From: UBA4782 sp034429195
Lineage (GTDB): Bacteria; Chloroflexota; Anaerolineae; Anaerolineales; Anaerolineaceae
Length of the DNA stretch: 64,000 bases
Direction of reading: 5' to 3'
Assembly: GCA_034429195.1 (NCBI GenBank)
Contig: DAOUGQ010000005.1
Location: 124,001-188,000, forward strand
The notes under the pieces are model-generated. The model made no database searches. It had not been told where the DNA came from and was given only the letters and a program-made list of their open reading frames with translations. Position numbers and translations under genes: made by a program. Shown piece by piece: positions 45,166 to 53,602 of this stretch. How positions within the stretch are numbered: the stretch's first letter is position 1; every line of letters begins with the position of its first letter.

Positions 45166-47052
45166 TTGGATGATCCACAGATAACTCAGAGTTTTAATGA
45201 TATGTCTCTTCCACAATCAAAACAATTGCAATCTGGTGATCTATTGGTTGGCAGATACCAGGTACAGGATGTCATTGGTGTTGGAGGAATGGGTTCGGTA
45301 TATCGCGCACGTGATTTGCATTTTCCAAGTGTGAAGAAGATTGTTGCTGTGAAAGAGATGATTATCCAGACTCATGATCCAATTGTGATGAGTACCATAG
45401 TGCAAAATTTTGAACGTGAAGCAAATATTCTGGTCACCCTCTCTCATCCTGCTATCCCACAAATATTCGATTACTTTACTCAAAATGAGCGTTCATACCT
45501 GGTAGAAGAATATGTGCATGGGAAGGACCTGGAAGCTCTGCTAAATTCAATTGAAGGCTTCTTCCCTGAGGACCAGATGATTGTTTGGGCAATAGAACTT
45601 TGCGATGTTCTTAGCTTCTTACATACGCATAAGCCAGAGCCAATCGTCTTTCGTGATATTAAGCCTTCCAATATCATGATCAACCAACAGGGTCATGTTG
45701 TTCTCGTAGACTTTGGAATTGCGAAGAATTTTAAGGTTGGGCAAAAAGGAACAATGATAGGAACGGAAGGGTATTCACCGCCAGAACAATATAGAGGTGA
45801 AGCATCACCACTAGCTGATTTGTATGCATTAGGCGCTACATTACATCATTTATTAACCCGGCGCGATCCACGTATTGAACCACCGTTCACTTTTTCTGAG
45901 CGACCAATTCGAAACATCAATCCTGCTGTTTCTGTAGATTTTCAGCAGATCATAGAAAAATCATTGCGTTATGAGCCTGAGTTAAGATTTCAATCCGCTG
46001 AAGAAATGAAAGACGCACTGATGTCAGTTGCTGGTAAAACAGGTGCTTTATCACGTGTTGCTTTGCGGCAGGGGAAAGATTCACGCGATCAATCAATAAA
46101 ACCAATTTGGAAATTTAAGTGCGAGGACGAGATCAGGGGTTCAGCTTCTTTTCACAATGATATTGTATTCATAGGTGCTTATGATAATAACCTATATGCA
46201 TTAAAATCCGAAACTGGCGAAATGATATGGAAATATCCAAGTGAAGGTGGTGTAATCAGCAAACCACTTGTAGCCGATGATACCGTTTATTTTGGCTCAG
46301 AAGACTCCTCTTTTTACGCAATTTCTGTGCGAACTGGAAAATTATCATGGACTTATAAAACTGGAGGACCTGTACGGTCTTCTCCTGGTATAGCAGAAGA
46401 TTATATTTTTCTAGGTTCAGATGATGGTTTTCTGCATGCGATCCATGCTGTCAGCAGGCGCGATGTTTGGCGTTTTAATACTGGAAGTGCAGTTCGTTCC
46501 AGTCCCTTAGTTTTGCAGAATTCAATTGTGTTTGGCTGTGAAGCAGGGGATATCTTTATGTTAGATATTCATGGAAACATGCGCTGGAGATTTCGAACAA
46601 GGCGTGCTGTGTTTGCCTCTCCAGTTGTTGCACAAGATATTTTGGTAATTGGTTCGTTGGACGCCACTTTATATGGGTTGGATATAAAATCAGGCTGGCC
46701 GGTATGGCGTTTTCGGATGAATCGGGGAACTGCATCGAGCGCTGCTATTACAGATGGCATGGTATTTGCAGGAAGTGCTGATGGAAAATTGTATAGTTTG
46801 AATCTTTCAAACGGAAAAGAGATCTGGCATTTCGATATGGAAGAACAGATAAGTGGCACTCCAGCAATATATAAAGATGCGGTATTTGTTGGTGGAGGTG
46901 AAGGGACCTTTGCCTGTCTGGAATATCGAACAGGAAGATTAAGATGGAAATATAAAACAGGAGGACCAATTACCGGTATGCCGTGTGCATTCGCCGATAA
47001 AGTGGTCATCGGTTCATTTGATCATACCATTTATGCGTTCCCAGTGTCATAA
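45166..47052 (+). CDS. Soluble Ser/Thr kinase fused to an eight-repeat PQQ beta-propeller
   Basis: 628 residues. The kinase domain (about 28-290) has VIGVGGMGSVYRARD, Lys63 (AVKEM), VFRDIKPSN (Phe162-Arg163-Asp164 in place of HRD, a known variant) and VDFGIAKN (182-184). From about 320 there are eight PQQ-type repeats, each marked by a W-x-(F/Y) strand and an (S/G)xP turn, for example WTYKTGGPVRSSP and WRFNTGSAVRSSP. No transmembrane helix separates the parts, so the propeller is expected in the cytosol. It starts with TTG at 45166 after GGAGG. First gene of a six-gene operon. Confidence 0.92.
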   Translation: MDDPQITQSFNDMSLPQSKQLQSGDLLVGRYQVQDVIGVGGMGSVYRARDLHFPSVKKIVAVKEMIIQTHDPIVMSTIVQNFEREANILVTLSHPAIPQIFDYFTQNERSYLVEEYVHGKDLEALLNSIEGFFPEDQMIVWAIELCDVLSFLHTHKPEPIVFRDIKPSNIMINQQGHVVLVDFGIAKNFKVGQKGTMIGTEGYSPPEQYRGEASPLADLYALGATLHHLLTRRDPRIEPPFTFSERPIRNINPAVSVDFQQIIEKSLRYEPELRFQSAEEMKDALMSVAGKTGALSRVALRQGKDSRDQSIKPIWKFKCEDEIRGSASFHNDIVFIGAYDNNLYALKSETGEMIWKYPSEGGVISKPLVADDTVYFGSEDSSFYAISVRTGKLSWTYKTGGPVRSSPGIAEDYIFLGSDDGFLHAIHAVSRRDVWRFNTGSAVRSSPLVLQNSIVFGCEAGDIFMLDIHGNMRWRFRTRRAVFASPVVAQDILVIGSLDATLYGLDIKSGWPVWRFRMNRGTASSAAITDGMVFAGSADGKLYSLNLSNGKEIWHFDMEEQISGTPAIYKDAVFVGGGEGTFACLEYRTGRLRWKYKTGGPITGMPCAFADKVVIGSFDHTIYAFPVS

Positions 47053-47069
47053 AGATCGCGGAGGAGAAA

Positions 47070-47981
47070 TTGCCAAGCTTTTTACAAGAGTTGTTTAGAA
47101 AGAGAAATATCAGTCGATCGATTGATGCTGGCAGTGATATTGCAACAATACCTATAGAATCACAACAAAAAGATTCTTTTTCAACATCTGTAGAAAAATA
47201 TAATCCCCCACAAATCATTTTTGCTTCTGCCCAATCAGTGGGAAAACAACGCGAGCATAATGAAGATACACTTTTTGAAATGAGTACTTGCATTTCTGGC
47301 GAAGAAATCCAGTATAACGTGGGTATTTTCATTATAGCCGATGGTATGGGGGGACATCAGTATGGAGAAATCGCCAGTGCCGCTGCCATAAAAAAGTTTG
47401 TTGAAGTTGTTGTCAAGAAAAGTATATTACCAGGTATATTAGGCGCAAAAAAGCTCACCTCACAAACTGTACAAGGAATTATAGGGATTGCTTTAGAAGA
47501 AGCTCATAAAGTTGTGCAATTGGAAGCTCCAGGAGGTGGAACCACATTTACTGGAGCTGTGATACTGAATCAGGAGGTAATTCTGGCGCATGCTGGAGAT
47601 AGTAGAGCGTATATGTACCTGCCAGATGGTTCTCTTGAGGTGTTGACAAAGGATCATTCACTGGTAGGTAGATTGGTTGAATTAGGACAGATCACAGAAA
47701 AAGAAGCATCCACACATCCACAACGAAATATATTATTAAGAGCAATTGGTCAGCCAGAACCATTTAAACCTGATATTTCAACGATAGATTTTCACAAAGA
47801 GGGCATTTTAATAATTTGTAGTGATGGATTATGGGGTGTGGTGTCAAAAGCCGAAATCATTAAAGTGCTACAAAATAGCGGAGATACGCTTCAAGATGAT
47901 TGCCGAAAGCTTGTTGATTTGGCGAATGCCAAAGGTGGTCCTGATAATATCAGTGTTATTATGGCAAAATGCTTGTTGTAG
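47070..47981 (+). CDS. PP2C-family Ser/Thr protein phosphatase
   Basis: 303 residues. After a 50-residue Ser/Thr-rich lead, the PP2C motifs follow: KQREHNEDTLFE, IADGMGGHQYGE, LAHAGDSRAYMY, CSDGLWGVV and GGPDNISVIM. All metal-binding Asp residues are present. It probably removes the phosphates added by the kinase 17 bases upstream. It starts with TTG at 47070 after GGAGGAG. Confidence 0.95.
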   Translation: MPSFLQELFRKRNISRSIDAGSDIATIPIESQQKDSFSTSVEKYNPPQIIFASAQSVGKQREHNEDTLFEMSTCISGEEIQYNVGIFIIADGMGGHQYGEIASAAAIKKFVEVVVKKSILPGILGAKKLTSQTVQGIIGIALEEAHKVVQLEAPGGGTTFTGAVILNQEVILAHAGDSRAYMYLPDGSLEVLTKDHSLVGRLVELGQITEKEASTHPQRNILLRAIGQPEPFKPDISTIDFHKEGILIICSDGLWGVVSKAEIIKVLQNSGDTLQDDCRKLVDLANAKGGPDNISVIMAKCLL

Positions 47982-47995
47982 ATCTGGGGTAGGAT

Positions 47996-49465
47996 ATGAA
48001 GAGGAATAAATATTTTATTTTAGGAATATCCCCATCAGATAACGCAGAAACAATTCGATCTGCATATAAAGAAGCTGTATTGCGGTTTCATCCTGATATC
48101 AATCCTGCTCCTGAGTCCACAGATGAGTTTCTTGAAATTCAAGCAGCTTTTGAGGTATTAAACGACGATGAGAAAAGAGCTGCATACGATAAAGAAATTA
48201 ACTCTTCCTCAATCATTTCACCATTAAAAATTGAAAATGTATACAGCCGAAATGTCTTACCTCCATTAGATGAACCGCAAATAGTCTACACACAACTTAA
48301 CATTCGCTGCAATATTGATCCTAACAATGTAAAAGCAGCACCATTAGCTATCTCTTTTGTCATTGATCGATCGACATCGATGCAAGGAGAGAGAATGGAT
48401 AAAGTGAAATCGAGCATCACAAGCTTTATTCAACAGTTGGGAAAGAATGACATATTTTCGGTCGTAGCCTTTAGCGATAGAGCAGAAGTAATTATCCCTG
48501 CGATGAGAGCAGGCTCATTTGGTATTGATGATGAGCGAATTTCAATGATCTCTACAAAAGGGGGTACTGAATTATTTCACGGTTTGGCTGCTGGTATTGA
48601 GCAATTAGAAACAAACCTGGCAAAAGACTGCAGAAAACACCTTCTCCTCTTCACTGACGGTCAAACGTACGGTGATGAAGAACGTTGTTTAGAACTAGCG
48701 ATGCAGGCAATTGAAAAGAAAATCGTTATTTCTGCTTTTGGATTAGGATATGAGTGGAATGATAAATTTCTTGATCAATTATCTTCTTTAACTGGAAGCA
48801 ATGCGGAATTTATCACCTCCAGTAGTGATCTCGAAAAATTTCTCAATGAAAAATTAATCACATTAGGATTGTTTTTTTCCCATTCTGTGAATTTTGATAT
48901 GACCAGTGACGAAGGGGTCGAATTAAATTATGCATTTCGAATACGACCCGATAGTGCAGAACTAGAACCAAAAAGAAACATTTGTTTAGGAAATGTCCCA
49001 TTTTCAGAGCAGTTATCAGTCATAATGGAGTTTTTAGTTCCACCAATATCTGGCGAAACTCCGATGGTAAGGCTAGCTCATGGATTCATTACACTTGAAT
49101 CACCTTATTGGGAGGTACCGATAAGGATGTTTGTTCAACTCGATTGTCCTGTTAGGTATAATCCTGAAGTGAGTTATCCACCTGCAGAAATTGTTCAAGC
49201 TATGTCACAGCTTGTTCTTTATCGGATACAGGAAAAAGCACGAATTGAAGTTGATAAAGGAAATATTACTGCCGCATTTAAACGTCTCCAATATCTGGCA
49301 TCACATCTAATGTCACAGGGCAACAAGGACCTGGCACGTATAGTGTTACGAGAAGCAGAAAATATTCAGCGCAACAAACAATTCAGTAACGACGGAGATA
49401 AGAAAATCAAATATGGGACAAGAGCATTTCTATTACCCGAAGGAAAGAAAGGTATAGTAATATGA
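47996..49465 (+). CDS. J-domain protein fused to a von Willebrand factor A domain
   Basis: 489 residues. The N-terminal J domain (about 4-68) has KYFILGISPSDNAETIRSAY, the HPD motif (32-34), and the AFEVLNDDEKRAAYDK end, so it should be able to stimulate an Hsp70. A VWA domain (about 115-285) has a complete MIDAS: DRSTS (Asp124, Ser126, Ser128), Thr191 and Asp221 in FTDGQ. The C-terminal 200 residues contain beta-rich sequence and then a helical stretch (about 405-460). No Hsp70 gene is in the window. The next start codon overlaps its stop by 4 bases. Confidence 0.9.
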   Translation: MKRNKYFILGISPSDNAETIRSAYKEAVLRFHPDINPAPESTDEFLEIQAAFEVLNDDEKRAAYDKEINSSSIISPLKIENVYSRNVLPPLDEPQIVYTQLNIRCNIDPNNVKAAPLAISFVIDRSTSMQGERMDKVKSSITSFIQQLGKNDIFSVVAFSDRAEVIIPAMRAGSFGIDDERISMISTKGGTELFHGLAAGIEQLETNLAKDCRKHLLLFTDGQTYGDEERCLELAMQAIEKKIVISAFGLGYEWNDKFLDQLSSLTGSNAEFITSSSDLEKFLNEKLITLGLFFSHSVNFDMTSDEGVELNYAFRIRPDSAELEPKRNICLGNVPFSEQLSVIMEFLVPPISGETPMVRLAHGFITLESPYWEVPIRMFVQLDCPVRYNPEVSYPPAEIVQAMSQLVLYRIQEKARIEVDKGNITAAFKRLQYLASHLMSQGNKDLARIVLREAENIQRNKQFSNDGDKKIKYGTRAFLLPEGKKGIVI

Positions 49466-49980
49466 TAATATGTCCCAATTGCAACCATCGGGAATTTGTA
49501 GGTGCACTATTTTGTAGTGAATGTGCAGCCAAGCTTATTTCCACGAGTCGTTTATCATCAGCCATACCAGAACAAGTACTGCAAGAAGAAATTCGCAATT
49601 CCATATACAGAAATCGCCGTGTTAATTATGTAGGAACAGGATCCCTGGTATTGAATAAAACACTCAACTTGCATGTAATGGATAGCGACCAATTTTTCCC
49701 CTTGAAACAAAATAGCAGAGTAATTCTTGGCAGAATAGCGGATAATCAATCACAAATCCCCGACATAGATCTGTCTCCATTTCATGCATATGCCTATGGG
49801 GTATCACGATTGCATGCAGAGATCCGATATGGAGATGATGGTATTGTTGTTATTGACCTTTCTTCCTCCAATGGGACACGAATAAATGGGCAACTGATCA
49901 CCCCACATGTAGAATATCCGCTTACAATTGGCGATATCATAACTTTGGGGAAATTTAGAATTCAAATAGTACAAAAATAA
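49462..49980 (+). CDS. Zinc-ribbon and FHA domain protein
   Basis: 172 residues. An N-terminal zinc ribbon is CPNC (Cys4, Cys7) and CSEC (Cys18, Cys21). The FHA domain (about 85-170) has VILGRIAD, the phosphothreonine-binding SRLHAEIRY, and LSSSNGTRIN. It should read phosphothreonine marks left by the kinase of the operon. ATGA overlap with the J-VWA gene indicates translational coupling. Confidence 0.93.
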   Translation: MIICPNCNHREFVGALFCSECAAKLISTSRLSSAIPEQVLQEEIRNSIYRNRRVNYVGTGSLVLNKTLNLHVMDSDQFFPLKQNSRVILGRIADNQSQIPDIDLSPFHAYAYGVSRLHAEIRYGDDGIVVIDLSSSNGTRINGQLITPHVEYPLTIGDIITLGKFRIQIVQK

Positions 49981-49992
49981 GTAGGATGGATT

Positions 49993-50232
49993 ATGCAATC
50001 TGTTATCATTCACATTTTAAATGAAGACCCTATTGTGGGTGAAGTAGAAGAATTACCTTCTCCTACTGATTCGAATATTTCGGTTCGTAATCCTCGACGA
50101 CGGGATGGTAAAGATTTGGGATACATTGATACAGAAGTTTCTCAGGTCATCTGGCCAATCAACCGGGTGATGTTCATTGAAGTCTTACCAAGTGAAGAGG
50201 ATGAAGAAGTAATAACATTTGTTCGGGAGTAG
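49993..50232 (+). CDS. Unknown 79-residue protein of the signalling operon
   Basis: A small acidic protein starting MQSVIIHILNEDPIVGEVEEL with a central IDTEVSQVIWPINRVMFIEVLP and an Asp/Glu-rich end. No transmembrane helix, Cys or recognisable family is seen. The gene has AGGATGG upstream, lies 12 bases after the FHA gene and 4 before the response regulator, so it is likely real. Its strand pattern suggests a small beta-rich adaptor, which is only a guess. Confidence 0.7.
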   Translation: MQSVIIHILNEDPIVGEVEELPSPTDSNISVRNPRRRDGKDLGYIDTEVSQVIWPINRVMFIEVLPSEEDEEVITFVRE

Positions 50233-50236
50233 CAGG

Positions 50237-50965
50237 ATGAGTGATGAGCAATTTAGAAATCGAATGATCCTTGTTGTTGATGATGAAGAACGTATGGTGC
50301 GGTTCATTCGTTTAAATTTGGAACACGATGGGTTCCAGGTTATCCAGGCAACACGAGGTACTCAGGCGATCGAATTAATTCGCACAGAGATGCCAGATCT
50401 CGTTTTACTCGATGTTATGATGCCAGATATCGATGGCTTCGAAGTATTGCGGATGATTCGCGAAGCAAATACCGTTCCGATTATTATGCTTACTGCCAAG
50501 GGCGAAGAAGAAGATAGGATCCGTGGACTTGAATTAGGTGCAGATGATTACATAACCAAGCCTTTTAGCCCGAGAGAGCTGGTTAGTAGAGTTCGTGCTG
50601 TTCTCAGACGAACTGAGACCAGCGGAATTGGCGCAAAAGATGTGATCCAGGTGGATGAACGATTGAAGTTGGATTTTAGCAGGAGAGAAATCTGGGTTGA
50701 TGAAAAGTTAATTCAATTACGTCCTACTGAATACCGTTTGCTTTACCATCTTGTGCAAAATGCTGGATGGGTTATGACTTATGATCAGCTTTTAACAAAA
50801 GTATGGGGGTATGAGTATCAAAATGAACCACACTATGTGCGACTTTATGTTAACTATTTACGTCAGAAACTTGAAAAAGATCCTGCTAATCCAAAGTACA
50901 TATTGACTGAGAGGGGTGTAGGGTATCGTTTTTTTGATTACAAACGCGGAGAGAAGAGCCAATAG
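50237..50965 (+). CDS. OmpR/PhoB-family response regulator (orphan)
   Basis: 242 residues. The receiver domain has Asp15-Asp16 in VVDDEERM, the phosphoacceptor Asp59 (LVLLDVMMPD), Thr in IMLTAKG and Lys in YITKPFSP. The winged-helix DNA-binding domain (about 135-235) ends YILTERGVGYRFFDY. No histidine kinase gene is near, so it may be phosphorylated by a distant partner or by the operon's Ser/Thr kinase (inference). The ATG at 50237 follows GGGAG at 7 bases. Confidence 0.95.
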   Translation: MSDEQFRNRMILVVDDEERMVRFIRLNLEHDGFQVIQATRGTQAIELIRTEMPDLVLLDVMMPDIDGFEVLRMIREANTVPIIMLTAKGEEEDRIRGLELGADDYITKPFSPRELVSRVRAVLRRTETSGIGAKDVIQVDERLKLDFSRREIWVDEKLIQLRPTEYRLLYHLVQNAGWVMTYDQLLTKVWGYEYQNEPHYVRLYVNYLRQKLEKDPANPKYILTERGVGYRFFDYKRGEKSQ

Positions 50966-51059
50966 TTCCAAATTTTGATATGATTTTAATAAATCGTTAG
51001 CAAATTTCTAATGCAACAGAGCTATATTCATTATAGATTTTTGAATATGGAGGTGTTGT

Positions 51060-51503
51060 ATGTCAAATTTAACCAGATGGGAACCTGTTCATGAATTTTT
51101 GAGCCTGCGAGATGCGATGGACAAGCTCTTTGATGAGATGATCACCCAACCTGGTGGCATTTCGCCCTTAGGACAGATCGCACCCGCCCTAGATATGTAC
51201 CAAACTGCTAATGAAATTGTCATTAAAGCATCGTTGCCTGGGCTAAGCGCTGAGGATATTGATATTTCAATTGCAGGTGATGTTTTGACCATAAAGGGAG
51301 AGATGCAGAAAGAGATAGAGGATAGCAAAGCAACATATCATATCCGAGAAAGACGTTGGGGCAGCTTTACAAGAAGTATCAATCTGCCAGTACCTGTTGT
51401 AGCTGATAAAGCGAAAGCAGAATTTGAAAACGGTGTACTTAACCTGATATTACCAAAGGCAGAAGAAGTACGAGCTAAAACCATCACAATAAAAGCAAAA
51501 TAA
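51060..51503 (+). CDS. Hsp20-family small heat-shock protein
   Basis: 147 residues. The alpha-crystallin domain (about 38-135) has PALDMYQTANEIVIKASLPG and FTRSINLPVPV, with AEFENGVLNLILPK near the C-terminus. It holds unfolding proteins in a soluble state. The start has GGAGGTG upstream. No CIRCE element is seen. It lies 94 bases after the regulator gene and a terminator follows it. Confidence 0.96.
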   Translation: MSNLTRWEPVHEFLSLRDAMDKLFDEMITQPGGISPLGQIAPALDMYQTANEIVIKASLPGLSAEDIDISIAGDVLTIKGEMQKEIEDSKATYHIRERRWGSFTRSINLPVPVVADKAKAEFENGVLNLILPKAEEVRAKTITIKAK

Positions 51504-51512
51504 TTTAAGGCA

Positions 51513-51548
51513 AAAATACATGGGCATGAAATATGGCCCATGTATTTT
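51513..51548 (+). terminator. Terminator after hsp20
   Basis: A 13-bp perfect stem, AAAATACATGGGC (51513-51525) with GCCCATGTATTTT (51536-51548), has a 10-base loop and is followed by AATTTG. Confidence 0.8.
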
Positions 51549-51607
51549 AATTTGAATTACAGTCATTATTGGTAAAATAAAAAGAGTATAGAATAGAAAG
51601 GTTGATT

Positions 51608-51955
51608 ATGATAACAGAACCAGTTCATGTAACAGACCAGGCTTTTGAAAAAGCAGTTTTACAATCAACAATTCCTGTCATTGTTGATTTTTGGGCACCT
51701 TGGTGCAATCCTTGTAAAATGATCGCACCAACTTTAGAAAAGCTTGCCATGGAGTATGGTGGAAAGCTTTTGATCGCAAAAGTGAATACAGATGAAAATC
51801 CCGAATGGGCACAGAAATATGGTGTACAAGGTATTCCAACTTTATTGTTTGTAGCCAATGGCAAAATTGTTCATCGACAAACAGGAGCTGTACCAGAAGG
51901 TCCATTACGTGAGCTGGTTACTGAATTCTTGAACATAGTAGAAAAGAAGAATTAA
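51608..51955 (+). CDS. Thioredoxin, WCNPC active site
   Basis: 115 residues of the standard thioredoxin fold: FWAPWCNPCKMIAP (Cys33, Cys36) and the cis-Pro segment VQGIPTLLF. The usual WCGPC is here WCNPC, a single change that may shift the redox potential. The ATG at 51608 has AAAGG 6 bases upstream; a TTG two codons earlier has no spacing. Reduces disulfides in cytosolic proteins. Confidence 0.95.
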   Translation: MITEPVHVTDQAFEKAVLQSTIPVIVDFWAPWCNPCKMIAPTLEKLAMEYGGKLLIAKVNTDENPEWAQKYGVQGIPTLLFVANGKIVHRQTGAVPEGPLRELVTEFLNIVEKKN

Positions 51956-51984
51956 TTTACTACTCTATTGGTAAAATGATAACG

Positions 51985-52023
51985 GGGTCTGTTGATTTAA
52001 TTGAGTAACAATTCAACAGACCC
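51985..52023. terminator. Putative hairpin terminator between thioredoxin and murA genes
   Basis: GGGTCTGTTGA (51985-51995) pairs with TCAACAGACCC (52013-52023), 11 bp with a 17-base loop. Neither side has a strong T run, so termination efficiency is uncertain. Confidence 0.5.
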
Positions 52024-52029
52024 AGTGAT

Positions 52030-53310
52030 TTAATCCATTTCTCGTGTGATCTTAGCACCAAGCTTGAGCAACTTTTGTTCAATATTTTGATAGCCACGAT
52101 CAATTTGCACAATATTACGAATAACAGAAACACCTTTTGCAGATAATGCTGCTAACAATAACGACATACCTGCACGGATATCTGGGCTTTCCATTTTTTC
52201 ACCATATAACTGAGAAGGCCCTTGCACTATACAACGATGCGGGTCACACAAAACAATGTGAGCCCCCATACCAACCAATTTATCTGTGAAGAACATACGG
52301 CTTGGATACATCCAATCGTGGAAGAGAATGGTACCTTTGCATTTTGTTGCAATAACAATGGCTATTGACATTAAATCGGTTGGGAATGCAGGCCAAGGCA
52401 TGACACTGATCTCGGGAATTGCACCACCCAAGTCTGGTTGGATTTCCAATTTTTGATTTGTTGGCACGACGATATCTTCACCATCAACAGTCCAACTAAT
52501 TCCCATCCTCCCTAAAATAAGGCGGATCATATCTAGGTATGAGATTCCTGCGTTGCGAATTCTGATACTGCCATTTGTTAATACTGCTGCGCCAACAAAA
52601 CTAATCACTTCAAGATAATCAGGACCAATGGTAAATTCTCCGCCATGTAATGATTGAACCCCATCAATATTCAGGGTGTTCGAGCCGATATTTTCAATCT
52701 TTGCACCTAGCGTATTCAGCATGTGACATAAATCTTGAATATGTGGCTCTGATGCTGCATTCCGTAAAATAGTATGTCCTTTAGCAGTAACAGCAGCCAT
52801 AATGGCGTTCTCCGTGGCGGTTACACTGGCTTCATCAAGAAGAACATCTGCGCCTACTAACTTCTTTACCCGGAATTCAAAAGCACGTTCACAATTGATT
52901 TTCGCACCTAAACTGCGCAGAGCCAGAATATGTGTATCCACCCGCCGGCGGCCAATGACATCACCACCTGGCGGAGGAAGAGTTAGCTCGCCCATTCTGG
53001 CTAACATCGGTCCAGCAAGGAGAATAGACGCGCGAATTTTTCTGCATAGATCTGGATCAAGATCAGCAGGTCGTACCTGTTCAGCTTGAATCTTCCAGGA
53101 TTGAGGTGCCAGCTGAGTAAAGGTTACACCAAGGCTCTCCAGCAGGAGTCGCATGTTTTTTACATCGATAATATCTGGTACATTATGGAGAATTACAGGT
53201 TCAGATGTTAATAAGCATGAAGCCATTAATGGTAATGCTGCATTCTTATTACCCGCAGGAGTGATCTCTCCATTAAGGGCATGGCCGCCTTCGATAACGA
53301 ATTTCTCCAA
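52030..53310 (-). CDS. murA: UDP-N-acetylglucosamine 1-carboxyvinyltransferase with Asp at the catalytic Cys site
   Basis: 426 residues, full-length MurA: GNKNAALPLMA at the N-terminus, the Arg-rich RKIRASILLAGPML segment, and the inside-out alpha/beta barrel. It transfers enolpyruvate to UDP-GlcNAc in the first step of peptidoglycan synthesis. The active-site loop usually reads GGCxIGxRPVDxH; here it reads GGDVIGRRRVDTH, with Asp117 where Cys115 (E. coli) would be. The family knowledge is that Asp at this site keeps activity but prevents alkylation by fosfomycin. The start is TTG with AGGAGG 5 bases upstream. Confidence 0.96.
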   Translation of the reverse strand: MEKFVIEGGHALNGEITPAGNKNAALPLMASCLLTSEPVILHNVPDIIDVKNMRLLLESLGVTFTQLAPQSWKIQAEQVRPADLDPDLCRKIRASILLAGPMLARMGELTLPPPGGDVIGRRRVDTHILALRSLGAKINCERAFEFRVKKLVGADVLLDEASVTATENAIMAAVTAKGHTILRNAASEPHIQDLCHMLNTLGAKIENIGSNTLNIDGVQSLHGGEFTIGPDYLEVISFVGAAVLTNGSIRIRNAGISYLDMIRLILGRMGISWTVDGEDIVVPTNQKLEIQPDLGGAIPEISVMPWPAFPTDLMSIAIVIATKCKGTILFHDWMYPSRMFFTDKLVGMGAHIVLCDPHRCIVQGPSQLYGEKMESPDIRAGMSLLLAALSAKGVSVIRNIVQIDRGYQNIEQKLLKLGAKITREMD

Positions 53311-53602
53311 GATAGCCTCCTTTATAGTTTAATGATCTGATACAGAAGTTCCTGTAAGTTGATTATATCTATTCTTAATCATTTGGAATATAGCTGTATA
53401 TTTATTTTATTCAGTGACAAGGTAGTATAGTGAGTAAATCATCCCTGCGGGAAAAAACTAATATTGATTTTTCTGTGTCAAACCCAAGTTTGGATTGATC
53501 TGTGAATTTCTTATTTTCATTAATGTAAAGTTGGGGGCAAGTGGTTTCACCCTGATCATGTGACATATAGGATTGCATATCAGGTCATAAGGAGATGTAC
53601 AA
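53311..53602. other. Divergent intergenic region murA/carD-like
   Basis: 292 bases, AT-rich. It contains a murA ribosome-binding site (AGGAGG on the minus strand) and a small CAAAC/GTTTG hairpin near 53480. A possible imperfect inverted repeat, CCTGAT...ATCAGG, lies around 53550-53580 just before the carD-like gene. No reading frame or RNA gene is recognised. Promoters are not clear enough to call. Confidence 0.4.

Noticed and set aside
46080..47050. DNA repeats in the PQQ region of the kinase
   Set aside because: Repetition exists at the protein level (propeller blades) but DNA copies are diverged, so this is not a recent tandem duplication.
50966..51059. CIRCE heat-shock operator before hsp20
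   Set aside because: No TTAGCACTC-N9-GAGTGCTAA-like dyad is present; only a chance TTAGCA is seen.
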